Shown in pieces: positions 8,276 through 16,258 of a stretch of 37,317 nucleotides of DNA; the first letter of the stretch is position 1, and each line of letters opens with the position of its first letter. Below the pieces are notes generated by a model. The model was not told where the DNA came from. It saw only the letters and a list, made by a program, of their open reading frames with translations, and made no database searches. Source of the stretch: JAVBKE01 sp031554215 (GTDB lineage Bacteria; Bacillota; Bacilli; JARBTR01); NCBI GenBank assembly GCA_031554215.1, contig JAVBKF010000131.1, positions 1 through 37,317 on the forward strand, in the 5' to 3' direction. Position numbers and translations under genes: made by a program.

Positions 8276-8878
8276 ATGAATCAAACGAAAAGAAGTAGTG
8301 CATTAGATAAGTTAGATACGGCATTTCTAGAACAGCAAAAAGAATCCCGTAAGAAGCCGAAAGATGGGAATACTAGAAAGAAACTAATCTTGTATGCGGG
8401 TATCGTATTGGTACTCGTGTCTATATTCATATTTGCGGTTGTCGCGCTCTCGTCAGATGAGGAACCAGTGAATAAGGATGAAAAAGTTGCAATGGATCCG
8501 CCGGAAGCACCTCCATTTCTGAATGATGAGCAAAAGACAGATTGGGAGAAAAAAGCGGTCGATGATGAGCAAGTTTTCATGCAGTTTTCAGAGACGTTAG
8601 TGATGAAGGCAGGAAGTAACAAGCTCAATCTGCAGTTGGTTAATCCGCCATATAGTGCTTACTCCATCAAGGTTCAACTTGTGTTAAAAGATAACGAGTC
8701 GGATATTCTGTACGATTCTGAACTCATCAAACCAGGTAATTATCTTGAAAACGTAGAGTTAACTAAGAGCTTAGAAGTAGGTGCTCATCCAGTAATTGTT
8801 AAATATAGTTTCTTTAATGAGGATGGGACAACGTTGTTGGGCAATTATCAAAAAGAGACGTCTATAGAAGTTCAGTAA
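8276..8878 (+). CDS. Single-pass membrane protein of unknown function, pilus-operon paralogue 2
   Basis: A 200-residue paralogue of the preceding protein: cytoplasmic TKRSSALDKLDTAF, a transmembrane helix at about 38-62, then an acidic linker and an outer domain containing LVNPPYSAYS, ILYDSELIKPG and a terminal beta-rich stretch. I chose ATG 8276 over the in-frame GTG at 8249, because CAGGGGGCAA lies just upstream and the N-terminus then aligns with the paralogue (KRS.LD.L). The pair probably arose by tandem duplication and the copies have diverged strongly, suggesting different or hetero-oligomeric roles. Function unknown. Confidence 0.78.
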   Translation: MNQTKRSSALDKLDTAFLEQQKESRKKPKDGNTRKKLILYAGIVLVLVSIFIFAVVALSSDEEPVNKDEKVAMDPPEAPPFLNDEQKTDWEKKAVDDEQVFMQFSETLVMKAGSNKLNLQLVNPPYSAYSIKVQLVLKDNESDILYDSELIKPGNYLENVELTKSLEVGAHPVIVKYSFFNEDGTTLLGNYQKETSIEVQ

Positions 8879-8934
8879 ACATCAACTATCTGAGAACTTT
8901 ATTGAAAAAATGAGATAAGAGGAGAAGTGTTCAT

Positions 8935-10062
8935 ATGACTAAGGTAAACTTTACTATTGTAAAAAAAGGCTATAAGATTGATGAAGTCGAGAAATATGTT
9001 GATTTGTTAAAAGACTGTGTGACAGAATTAGAAGAACAATTAGAGAGCCAAGAAAAACAAGTTGAAAAAACAAAAAAAGACGCTGAAACTACAAATACAG
9101 AGAACCGTAAGCTACAAGATCAAAATCAATCACTTGAAAAAGACAAATCATCATTGAAATTGAATCTAGACAAAAAGGAAGTTGAATGCCGTCGTTTTAA
9201 AGATGCTTTGGAAGAGCAAGAAAGAAAAATCAAAGAACTATCGGTACAAGGGGCAAGCCCTTCAGAAGTAACTAAATACAAGGAACAGCTAGCATCTGTA
9301 CAAGCGATTGCGACTAAGAAAGAAGAACAAAATAGTCGTATGCAAGAAGAATTGGCTTCTCTGAAGGCTCAGATTGACCAAAATAGAACACAACTGAATG
9401 AGAAAAGTGCGGAAATTGCTCAACTTAGGAACGAAGCATTACATGCCAATAAGAGGTCCGCTACAGATGATATACTTCAAAAACCAGCTGAAGAATTGTC
9501 AATTGTTGGACCTGAGGTGATGGGACAACTCTTTGAAAATGCCAAGCAAGAAGCACAACGATACTTACTAGCTGTCAAAAAAGCTGTAGATGATGATGCA
9601 AGCAAAAAAAGAGAAGAGCACGACAATGTTTTAGCAGCTGCTAAACGTGAGGCTAAAGAACGTTTAGAAGCAGTTGAACGACAAAGACAACAAATAATAA
9701 TAGATGTAAAGCAACAAAAAGAGCGAATCGAGCAAGAAACATTGGAAAAGTGTAGGGAACTCGAACAGGAAGAAAAGGAAAAGCTTGAAGAAGCACAAAT
9801 GGCAACTGCTAGCATGAAACGAGAAGCTCAAACGCGATTAGAAGAAGCGAAAAAACGTGAGGAGAAAATTCTAGCTAGGGCGAATGACAAGGCGAAGAAG
9901 ATTGTTGATCTAGGGAAAGTTGAGTTCGAGAGTGTAAAAGGAATGATAACTGAGAGTATGGACCGATATCGTGATTTTTACCGCTCCATTGACGATATTG
10001 AAGCACATCGCGATGTTCATATTGGGATTACTGAAGCTGAAAAAGTACCAGAAGTTCTGTGA
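8935..10062 (+). CDS. DivIVA-like coiled-coil protein in the pilus operon
   Basis: A 375-residue, highly charged, almost wholly helical cytoplasmic protein. The first about 30 residues (FTIVKKGYKIDEVEKYVDLL) match the DivIVA N-terminal signature (F...GY...EV..Y/F...), which in DivIVA mediates binding to negatively curved membrane at poles and septa. Heptad-type coiled coil occupies most of about 25-165 and again about 190-335, with a less regular break (about 170-190) between. A short tail follows. It lacks a membrane helix. A ribosome site (AGAGGAG) precedes the ATG and the gene is co-directional with the pilus genes, 56 bp after the second membrane protein. By analogy it may position the assembly machinery at the pole or septum. 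That role is inference; an ordinary coiled-coil scaffold is the alternative. Confidence 0.75.
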   Translation: MTKVNFTIVKKGYKIDEVEKYVDLLKDCVTELEEQLESQEKQVEKTKKDAETTNTENRKLQDQNQSLEKDKSSLKLNLDKKEVECRRFKDALEEQERKIKELSVQGASPSEVTKYKEQLASVQAIATKKEEQNSRMQEELASLKAQIDQNRTQLNEKSAEIAQLRNEALHANKRSATDDILQKPAEELSIVGPEVMGQLFENAKQEAQRYLLAVKKAVDDDASKKREEHDNVLAAAKREAKERLEAVERQRQQIIIDVKQQKERIEQETLEKCRELEQEEKEKLEEAQMATASMKREAQTRLEEAKKREEKILARANDKAKKIVDLGKVEFESVKGMITESMDRYRDFYRSIDDIEAHRDVHIGITEAEKVPEVL

Positions 10063-10170
10063 TAGAAGGGGTGTCATGTGTAACGAAAAGTGAGTGGGAT
10101 CAAGATCAGCTATTTCAAATTAAAGAGGAAATGATGGAACCAGCTCAACTAATGCGCCTAGTTTTTTTGC

Positions 10171-10344
10171 ATGTTAATTGAGGTGGCTCTTGGTTTGTTT
10201 GTTTTTAATGGTTTTGATGTAGGTGTCAATCTCGGGATATCATTGGCGAAAGCAGATATGAAAGGAAGAAGGACTTGGCTTAGCAATAACGCCTAGGCTA
10301 TTAATGGTTTCAAAATTACTAATGTTTTAGCAATACTTTTTTAG
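10171..10344 (+). pseudogene. Possible decayed fragment of a CydB-like (cytochrome bd subunit II) gene
   Basis: One frame starting at an ATG (10171) reads LFVFNGFDVGVNLG, resembling the GFD(L/F)GVG signature near the CydB N-terminus. After an in-frame TAG at 10294 it continues GFKITNVLAILF to a stop at 10342-10344; this resembles the WEVTNVFLV segment that follows in CydB. No ribosome site and no remainder of the gene are visible. The match is short and made from memory, so this is a weak call. Confidence 0.25.
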
Positions 10345-11340
10345 CGACTTTTATAAGTTTGCTTGAAAATATTGTCAATAGGTGTTGTCTTTCTAGAGAA
10401 GTAATCCTACCTAAATTCCTTATAAGACTCTTGTCTTTCATCATAAATAGATGATCCTTAAAAGTGATGAAATGCCGCTATTACAGCCCTCTTATTTATC
10501 CGACATTATACGAATGACTTACGTTTTACAAGCAGCCGTGCTGCTTGACATAAGACTGCCTTTTTAGTTCCTGTAGCCTTTCGTGGTTTGGGAACTTTTC
10601 TTCTTGCTGCCACTTTCATTAATTTCCAAAACATTGGCCTCCGCTGGACGACGCTGCATTGTAAGTCGCTTGTGTTACTTTTCCCTATTAATTGGATGTT
10701 CTCTGCCGTCTCGTTTGATGATTATTTGGTTCCCTCTTATCCCTGTATTGGTATGCGTGTTCAATAAATAGCTTAACAGCGATGAGCCAATATCTGCTTC
10801 TCTAAAAACGAGCTATTGATGGGTTATCAAAGTCATACCGAGATGCTACTGTGTCTGTCTTTTCTGACATAGTAGGTTGGTTTGAGAGGTAATTGAGCAC
10901 CTTGTATTTTCCCTATTTGACCATATTTTTTTTTGATCTCGAGGAAATCTTTAGTAATTGTTATCGATAAGGTAAAATGATTCGTTCGCTTTGTGGTAAA
11001 TCTTTTGCCTAACATTTTGCTACGTAGAAATTAAAGCATCCCCATTGTCTATGTCAATTTAATGTACGTTTTTCTAGTGAAAATTGCAGTTGTTTTTGCA
11101 TTGATGCAATGCCGTATATTGCTAGCAGTTTATGAAAAAATGCAATGATTTGAAAATTGTTTTCGTAAATTGCACACAAATAGACTGATCAGATTACATA
11201 ACATATTTGATCTGCATGAGCTAATAGTTATCGTAGTTGCTTGTGAACTTGAATCACCACTCATGCTTGTGACATGGTACAATGACACTAACTGATTTTG
11301 TAACTGTGAATATAAATTGGGTTAAAGAGAAGGGCTGAAA
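10345..11340. other. Gene-poor interval with no supportable gene
   Basis: About 1 kb without a convincing gene on either strand. Open stretches are short, lack ribosome sites and show no recognisable domain. A hairpin, AAGCAGC-CGT-GCTGCTT, is at 10530-10546, with a T-rich run about 10 bp later that might end transcription from the pilus side. A 14-bp near-palindrome TTGCATTGATGCAA at 11096-11109 lies about 230 bp before the metallopeptidase gene and could be an operator. The interval looks like decayed accessory DNA. Confidence 0.5.
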
Positions 11341-12846
11341 TTGAACTGTTCATGTTGTGGTGCAGAAATTGAAATTGAAGAAACAGTCAGAGAGGCATAT
11401 AGCGTAATAGCCGAGGATATTACCGAGGAAACAGCGACTGATAGCGGTGCCGAAGAAGCTGTCTTTTGTGCCTTTTGTACTGCGCAGTTATTTGGCGATA
11501 CACCGATCGCAGTCGAAGAAGTAGGACCGGGTACATCTGTTAATTGGCACTTGATCACGCGAAGTGTGGTCATCGTTGTTTCATTATGCTTGCTATTGCT
11601 CGTAGGTTGGTTTGGCTATAATGAACTGGTCTATCAACGGTCCAAATCTAACCTTCAGTCTTCAAGTATGGCACCGTATGCACTACAGATCGAAGATTTG
11701 TCTCCCTATAAAGAAGCCGGACTGACTGATTATCAGAAATTAGTGGAACTGAATCAGCAATTGCCACTTGTCTCTGCGGATACTGTTTTTGAACTGGATG
11801 AACCGAATGGGGAATTATGTATCTGGTTCCCGGCCGAACCAGTTGCTAGTAGGGAAACACTTAGACAAGCTGTTTTCTACCTTGCTGCAGTGAATTTTCT
11901 TGCCTATGATGAGCTGCAGGAAGTGGATGTTGTCATTGCTGATCAGAAAGTAGAATTGACGCGGACCTCATTTCTACTGAGGCAAGGTGTGCTCAGACCG
12001 AATCATCTAACGCAAAGAGGTTTCGACAAAAGAATTTTGACAAAGATGTTAAATGAGAATTATTTGGCAAGAGCCGTTGATATGGAAGCTGGCGGAATTG
12101 GTGATGTCGCATCAATGAGTTCCCATGCGGAAGTGGCGTTGTTTTTGAAGCAACAACTGAAGATGGAAGAAGTGGATATCTCAGACCTGAATGTTGCTAC
12201 GCTGACTCCGGTGCTAGTGGAGATGGAACAGGTATATCAGCAGTATCCTGTTCTCTATTCAAAGGTGAAATATTTTGGAGAAACAGAAACGGTCAATGCG
12301 ACAATGGCGACGACCTGCTTTAACGAGGGGAGTGAATACACAGCGATTAATTGTGATCTCAGCGTTTTTAAGCAGGATTTTGAATCATTAGCATATAATT
12401 ATCGACAGGCAAATAACGATGCAGCTGGCGTAGCATTGGCTGGTGCAAACTGGCAGTCGTGCGGTGTCCATGAACTCGGGCATGCACTTGTCGGCATTGC
12501 CGTGCGGAATCAGCATGACAACTTAGAAGAGGCAACGAAGGATTATATCGAGCAGACGTCAGCGACGATGTTGATTGAAAATGCATTTGCTGATGCAAAG
12601 CCAAAACTTGAAGCTGGGGTAACACTTGATGAGGCGATTCGTGATATATCGGTGTATGCTTACTATGGCTCAAATATGAATGCGCATTTATATGATACAT
12701 CAACCAAAAATGATGCACAATACGGTGAAGGTGTTTACCATGAAACGATTGCAGAAGCATTTGCAGATGTGTTTACAAATGGTGATGATGCCAATGAGTT
12801 TAGTAAGAGCATTGTTGCAGAACTTAACAAATACGTAGCCCAGTAA
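11341..12846 (+). CDS. Membrane-anchored zinc-ribbon / HELGH zincin metallopeptidase-like protein
   Basis: A 501-residue protein. The N-terminus has paired cysteine knuckles (Cys3/Cys6 and Cys43/Cys46) of a zinc-ribbon type separated by an acidic insert. One transmembrane helix lies at about 72-93, so the ribbon is probably cytoplasmic and the rest outside. The C-terminal domain has HELGH at 377-381, the HExxH zinc-binding and catalytic motif, and a downstream HETIAEAFADV in which Glu472 is a good third zinc ligand. This fits a gluzincin-like fold. The middle (about 110-370) is unrecognised and may be a substrate or prodomain. The TTG start at 11341 is preceded by GAAGGGCTGA. It stands alone between a gene-poor region and a convergent gene. 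Substrate unknown; the peptidase activity is predicted from motifs only. Confidence 0.75.
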   Translation: MNCSCCGAEIEIEETVREAYSVIAEDITEETATDSGAEEAVFCAFCTAQLFGDTPIAVEEVGPGTSVNWHLITRSVVIVVSLCLLLLVGWFGYNELVYQRSKSNLQSSSMAPYALQIEDLSPYKEAGLTDYQKLVELNQQLPLVSADTVFELDEPNGELCIWFPAEPVASRETLRQAVFYLAAVNFLAYDELQEVDVVIADQKVELTRTSFLLRQGVLRPNHLTQRGFDKRILTKMLNENYLARAVDMEAGGIGDVASMSSHAEVALFLKQQLKMEEVDISDLNVATLTPVLVEMEQVYQQYPVLYSKVKYFGETETVNATMATTCFNEGSEYTAINCDLSVFKQDFESLAYNYRQANNDAAGVALAGANWQSCGVHELGHALVGIAVRNQHDNLEEATKDYIEQTSATMLIENAFADAKPKLEAGVTLDEAIRDISVYAYYGSNMNAHLYDTSTKNDAQYGEGVYHETIAEAFADVFTNGDDANEFSKSIVAELNKYVAQ

Positions 12847-12883
12847 TGAGTCAGTAGGGTACCTAGGTAAGTAGCAACTGGCT

Positions 12884-12938
12884 CACAAAAAAATGATAGA
12901 GGAGAGTTCCGTGGTTAGGCGGAATCACCTCTATCATT
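12884..12938 (-). terminator. Terminator of the azoreductase gene
   Basis: A perfect 11-bp stem, AATGATAGAGG (12892-12902) with CCTCTATCATT (12928-12938), with an inner TTCCG/CGGAA stem. Read on the minus strand it is followed by a T-run (12886-12892). It lies between convergent genes, so it may also stop the plus-strand metallopeptidase transcript. Confidence 0.85.
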
Positions 12939-12974
12939 CTTGTGATTGATTTAAACTAGAAAATAGGTCGAATA

Positions 12975-13568
12975 TTATAACGCTTTTGCAACAGCTGCTG
13001 CTTCGTCAATCGCCTTATTCACGGCTTGGTCAAGTGCTTCGCCTTGAAGAACGCTTGTGCATTCACACAGTACAGCCGTGAAATCTGTCACACCCATAAA
13101 GCCAAGAATTCCACGAATATATTTCTCACCATACTCAAAGTCAACCATTGGACCCTCAGTATATTGTCCACCACGAGCCGCAAGATAAACAGCTTTCTTC
13201 CCTTTACCTGTAAGGAATCCAACCGCACCATTTTCTGTATAGCCGAAGGTAACACCTGAAATGACAATGTGATCAATATAAGCCTTCAGGATTGCTGGAA
13301 AAGATAAATTCCAGAACGGTGCATTAATGATGTAGCGATCTGCTTCTGCAAATTGATGTGCATATCGGTGCATCTTAGTGTCTGTTCCCGTAAACATCGC
13401 ATTTAAGTCTTGCTCTGTAATGAAACCAAGATCTTCTTTATAAAGGTTTAAAGTTGTCACTTCATCACCGGGATGTGCTGCCTTATACGTATCTAAAAAA
13501 TGGTCAGCCATTTTATTGGTAACCGAATTTGTTGTTTTGGGATTTGCATTGATATATAGTACTTTCAT
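12975..13568 (-). CDS. azoR: FMN-dependent NADH-azoreductase
   Basis: A 197-residue flavodoxin-fold oxidoreductase of the AzoR family (usual length about 200-210). These FMN enzymes use NAD(P)H to reduce quinones and azo compounds in two-electron steps and protect against quinone and thiol stress. The N-terminus MKVLYINANPKTTNSVT is the typical FMN phosphate-binding segment. PFWNLSFPAILKAYID and AARGGQY are conserved FMN-contact stretches. A near-consensus ribosome site (AGGAGG) lies 8-9 bases before the ATG. It is a single-gene unit with its own terminator. The physiological substrate cannot be read from sequence. Confidence 0.92.
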   Translation of the reverse strand: MKVLYINANPKTTNSVTNKMADHFLDTYKAAHPGDEVTTLNLYKEDLGFITEQDLNAMFTGTDTKMHRYAHQFAEADRYIINAPFWNLSFPAILKAYIDHIVISGVTFGYTENGAVGFLTGKGKKAVYLAARGGQYTEGPMVDFEYGEKYIRGILGFMGVTDFTAVLCECTSVLQGEALDQAVNKAIDEAAAVAKAL

Positions 13569-13770
13569 TTTGTTTTCCTCCTAGTATTGTGGTTCTCGTC
13601 CATTATAGTCTATCGCTATTCAGTATGCAAGAAAGAAGACTTTTTTCGTCAAGTTTCAACTTTTTCCTTGTTTTTTCTTGTGAAACCTCACTGATAACGC
13701 GGTAGTAGTCGATAGTCTTCTTTATTATTTTGCTCCATCTAGACCTATGTAACACAGTCAAATAGCAATG

Positions 13771-13813
13771 AAAAAGACTTGCCTCCCTTGGCAAACTAGT
13801 AAGGGGGGCAAGT
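13771..13813 (-). terminator. Terminator of clpP
   Basis: A 13-bp stem with one G-T pair: ACTTGCCTCCCTT (13777-13789) with AAGGGGGGCAAGT (13801-13813). On the minus strand it is followed by CTTTTT. It lies 34 bp beyond the clpP stop. Confidence 0.88.
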
Positions 13814-13846
13814 CAGTGGTAACCAACTGTTTTGGCAGTACCAATA

Positions 13847-14446
13847 TTATTTCTCTGCTAACATATCCTTGTTATTAATCACTTTGTCGATTAGTCCAAA
13901 TTCAAGTGCTTTTTCAGCAGACATGAAATTATCGCGCTCTGTCTCTCTGTTGATGACCTCAAGCGGTTGCCCTGTTTGTTCTGCCATCATTTTGTTCAAT
14001 TTCTCGCGAAGTCCGAGGATACGACGTGCAGCAATTTCAATTTCAGTTGCTTGCCCTTGTGCGCCTCCAAGTGGTTGGTGAATCATCACTTCTGCATTTG
14101 GTAGTGCATAGCGCTTGCCTTTTTCTCCAGATGATAAAAGGAAAGCACCCATTGAAGCGGCCATTCCCATACAAATGGTTGCTACATTCGGTTTGATGAG
14201 TTGCATTGTATCATAGATCGCAAGACCTGCATTAATGCTACCGCCAGGGCTATTGATGTACAAGAAGATATCTTTCTCAGGGTTCTCAGTTTCTAAGAAC
14301 AATAATTGTGCGACGATTGAATTGGCAACATTGTCATCAATTGCGCTTCCGAGCATGATGATTCTGTCTTTCAAAAGGCGTGAGTAAATGTCATAAGCGC
14401 GTTCGCCGCGGTTTGTTTGTTCAATAACTGTAGGGATCAAATTCAT
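13847..14446 (-). CDS. clpP: ATP-dependent Clp protease proteolytic subunit
   Basis: A 199-residue ClpP serine peptidase that forms the double-heptamer chamber used with ClpC, ClpX or ClpE. The catalytic triad is Ser98 (GMAASMGAF), His123 (MIHQPLGG) and Asp172. The SPGGS oxyanion-loop motif is at about 66-70. Length and spacing match B. subtilis ClpP. The ribosome site AGGAGG precedes the ATG. Upstream, a CtsR operator overlaps the promoter, so heat and protein stress should derepress it. MecA, an adaptor for ClpCP, is encoded at 34017, giving a functional link within the window. Confidence 0.97.
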   Translation of the reverse strand: MNLIPTVIEQTNRGERAYDIYSRLLKDRIIMLGSAIDDNVANSIVAQLLFLETENPEKDIFLYINSPGGSINAGLAIYDTMQLIKPNVATICMGMAASMGAFLLSSGEKGKRYALPNAEVMIHQPLGGAQGQATEIEIAARRILGLREKLNKMMAEQTGQPLEVINRETERDNFMSAEKALEFGLIDKVINNKDMLAEK

Positions 14447-14503
14447 TGAGATTGTTCCTCCTATAATTTTGCAAAGATTGCAAAGAATAAAGTCTTGTTG
14501 ATT

Positions 14504-14532
14504 ATCATAACTCTTTGGTCAAGAATGGTCAA
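14504..14532 (-). promoter_or_regulatory. Sigma-A type promoter of clpP
   Basis: Read on the minus strand: -35 TTGACC (14527-14532), exactly 17 bp of spacer, and -10 TATGAT (14504-14509). The start codon is about 60 bp downstream. It is overlapped by the CtsR heptad repeats. Confidence 0.8.
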
Positions 14533-14533
14533 A
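14517..14533 (+). promoter_or_regulatory. CtsR operator
   Basis: Heptad direct repeat GGTCAAG (14517-14523), 3-bp spacer AAT, GGTCAAA (14527-14533). This matches the CtsR box of two GGTCAAA heptads separated by three bases. It covers the clpP -35 element and part of the spacer, where a bound repressor would block RNA polymerase. ctsR itself is not in the window. Confidence 0.88.
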
Positions 14534-14713
14534 TTATTTGTTTGGTCCAAATTTCCTGTGAATGATGACAGCGAAATGATCGTCATATCACAATAGTTTG
14601 ACAGAGGCAGCCATCTTACTTGTTTTATTCGACAAACCAGTATCCCACTCTATGGTTCAATTTATACAATCAGATGGATTTCTGTTAGAATAGAGGTAAG
14701 GAAAGTCGGGATT

Positions 14714-15661
14714 ATGGAGATGACAATGGGGAGAGAAAAGCATTATTTTATCTTAAATCCAAATGCGTGTAATCAGGGCAGTTTGGCAGTTTGGAAAGAG
14801 CTGAGAACGCAACTCACGTTAGCTGCGATACCATTTGAAATGTTGTTGACCGCGTATCCTGGTCATGCCACGAAACTTGTACGCTCGGTGCTCGAGAAGC
14901 ATGATGATGCCCGTATCACAGCGATTGGTGGCGATGGTACCTTCTTTGAAGTCATTAATGGGGCAGTCGGATTTCCGGCAGCTTCACTTGGTTTCATTGG
15001 CGCTGGGTCGGGGAATGATTTCTGCCGTGGGGCACGTATTCCGATGAAGCCAGATGCAGCACTATCTTACATTACCGCAGAACCACAGGTAACTGCATCG
15101 CTGGATTGTGGTGCTTTTGTCACAGATCATTGTGGATACTTTGCAAGTAGCGTTGGCCTTGGTGTTGATGCTGTTGTGACGGAAGCCGTGAACAAGTCGA
15201 CACTGAAAACAAAATTTAATCGTCTTAAGATTGGCAAGTTGATTTATCTGTTCCTTTTTCTACAGTCAATTTGGCGTTTTTCTAGGCCCTGTGTTGAAGT
15301 GGTTGTGGACGGTGTTCATAGACATTACAAAGATGTTTGGCTTGTCAATATTGCCAATAACCCTTATTTCGGAGGGGGAATTAAGGTGTCTCCAGATGCT
15401 CAAATGGATGACGGCTTATTCCATGTGATGGTTGTTCATTCTTATTCAAGGTGGATGCTCTTATGTATGTTCGTTTCAGTGATATGGGGCGGACATCGGC
15501 GCTTGAAGAAGGTGACATTTGTAACCGGCAAGCAAATTACATTGAAATCTAATTGTGATACACCGATTCATGCCGATGGAGAGACGATTGGGAGAAGGGA
15601 AGTAACGGTGTCAGTTGTACCCGCTGCAGTGAATGTCGTTTGTTCATATGGCGACAAGTAA
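14714..15661 (+). CDS. DagK/YegS-family lipid kinase (YtlR-like)
   Basis: A 315-residue protein of the diacylglycerol/sphingosine kinase-like family, which phosphorylates lipid substrates with ATP. FILNPNA near the N-terminus and IGGDGTFFEV (GGDGT at 72-76) form the nucleotide-binding site. GAGSGNDFCRG and the C-terminal IHADGE stretch are also family signatures. The gene neighbourhood resembles the ytl/ytm region of B. subtilis, pointing to a YtlR-type protein. The start is uncertain: ATG codons at 14714, 14720 and 14726 are in frame and the ribosome site (AAGGAAAG) best fits the first or second. It is probably membrane-associated with no membrane helix. The actual lipid substrate is not evident. 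Confidence 0.85.
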   Translation: MEMTMGREKHYFILNPNACNQGSLAVWKELRTQLTLAAIPFEMLLTAYPGHATKLVRSVLEKHDDARITAIGGDGTFFEVINGAVGFPAASLGFIGAGSGNDFCRGARIPMKPDAALSYITAEPQVTASLDCGAFVTDHCGYFASSVGLGVDAVVTEAVNKSTLKTKFNRLKIGKLIYLFLFLQSIWRFSRPCVEVVVDGVHRHYKDVWLVNIANNPYFGGGIKVSPDAQMDDGLFHVMVVHSYSRWMLLCMFVSVIWGGHRRLKKVTFVTGKQITLKSNCDTPIHADGETIGRREVTVSVVPAAVNVVCSYGDK

Positions 15662-15692
15662 ACTGGCTTGTACATGTTCAGGCTAGCAGTGT

Positions 15693-15736
15693 AGTGACCA
15701 GGCCCCATCTAAGGCGTTACGCTCGGGGCTCAGTCA
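15693..15736 (+). terminator. Hairpin after the lipid kinase gene
   Basis: GTGAC...GTCAC outer pairing and GCCCC/GGGGC inner pairing, followed some 6 bp later by a T-rich stretch (15742-15759). Imperfect but probably the terminator of the kinase gene. No gene is visible from here to 15902. Confidence 0.55.
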
Positions 15737-15902
15737 CCAACCTTTTCGTTTATTTTTTGTAAATCGTTGTATCGTTTGGAGAAAATGAGTCTCATCCAGA
15801 AAACTGATACAAATGTAGTTGAAAAAAAGTGAAAATTAGACTAATATGCAGACGATAGCTATTGTGACAAATAGAGTCAACTAAACCGCTAGCTCGATGT
15901 CC

Positions 15903-16181
15903 CTAGGATAGACCGTCGATATGGTCAACCCAACTCGAAAGCGATTCATGATGATGCTCGATATGGTCGTCATGGGAAGACAATGAGGCACCATTTTGAC
16001 AATAGCCTTGAATTTCTTGAAGAATCGCAGCCGTATCGGCGTTTAGTGAATGATTTAGCATTAAATTATCAATCACACGATTCGCTTGTTCATATTCCGC
16101 TACGGATGCACAACAATCTTCGTGGTGACCTGCTAAAATATCGCGTAATAACGTGAGGTTATGTTCTTTTGAAATTGTCAT
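15903..16181 (-). CDS. ytzH: YtzH-like protein
   Basis: A 92-residue soluble protein of the YtzH-like family (B. subtilis YtzH is the same length); no biochemical function is known to me. Recognised from the overall sequence (LTLLRDILAGHHEDCC, the DHIEHHHESL stretch) and from its position next to trmB, as in B. subtilis. I chose ATG 16181, not the longer in-frame start at 16235, because AAGGAG lies 9 bases upstream. It is divergent from trmB, whereas in B. subtilis I recall the two being co-directional, so one has been inverted. It is rich in His and acidic residues at the C-terminus. Confidence 0.85.
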   Translation of the reverse strand: MTISKEHNLTLLRDILAGHHEDCCASVAEYEQANRVIDNLMLNHSLNADTAAILQEIQGYCQNGASLSSHDDHIEHHHESLSSWVDHIDGLS

Positions 16182-16258
16182 AAAAATCAGCTCCTTTTCT
16201 AGATAGCGTGTGAGAAAGAGCGAAAAATTATTCATGAAAAAATGGAGAGATCGTTAAT

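Noticed and set aside
8281..8628. 115-codon minus-strand frame opposite the second membrane protein
   Set aside because: Antisense shadow of a gene with a clear paralogue and ribosome site on the plus strand.
9477..9815. 112-codon Ser/Cys-rich minus-strand frame
   Set aside because: Antisense shadow of the Lys/Glu-rich coiled-coil gene; such composition is an artefact of the opposite strand.
10583..10771. 62-codon hydrophobic frame in the gene-poor interval
   Set aside because: No ribosome site and no family match; a second frame over the same bases is equally open, so neither is supported.
10833..11015. 60-codon minus-strand frame
   Set aside because: No ribosome site, no recognisable domain and no neighbouring unit.
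13603..13794. 63-codon open frame on the minus strand between azoreductase and clpP
   Set aside because: It overlaps the clpP terminator, lacks a ribosome site and has no recognisable sequence.
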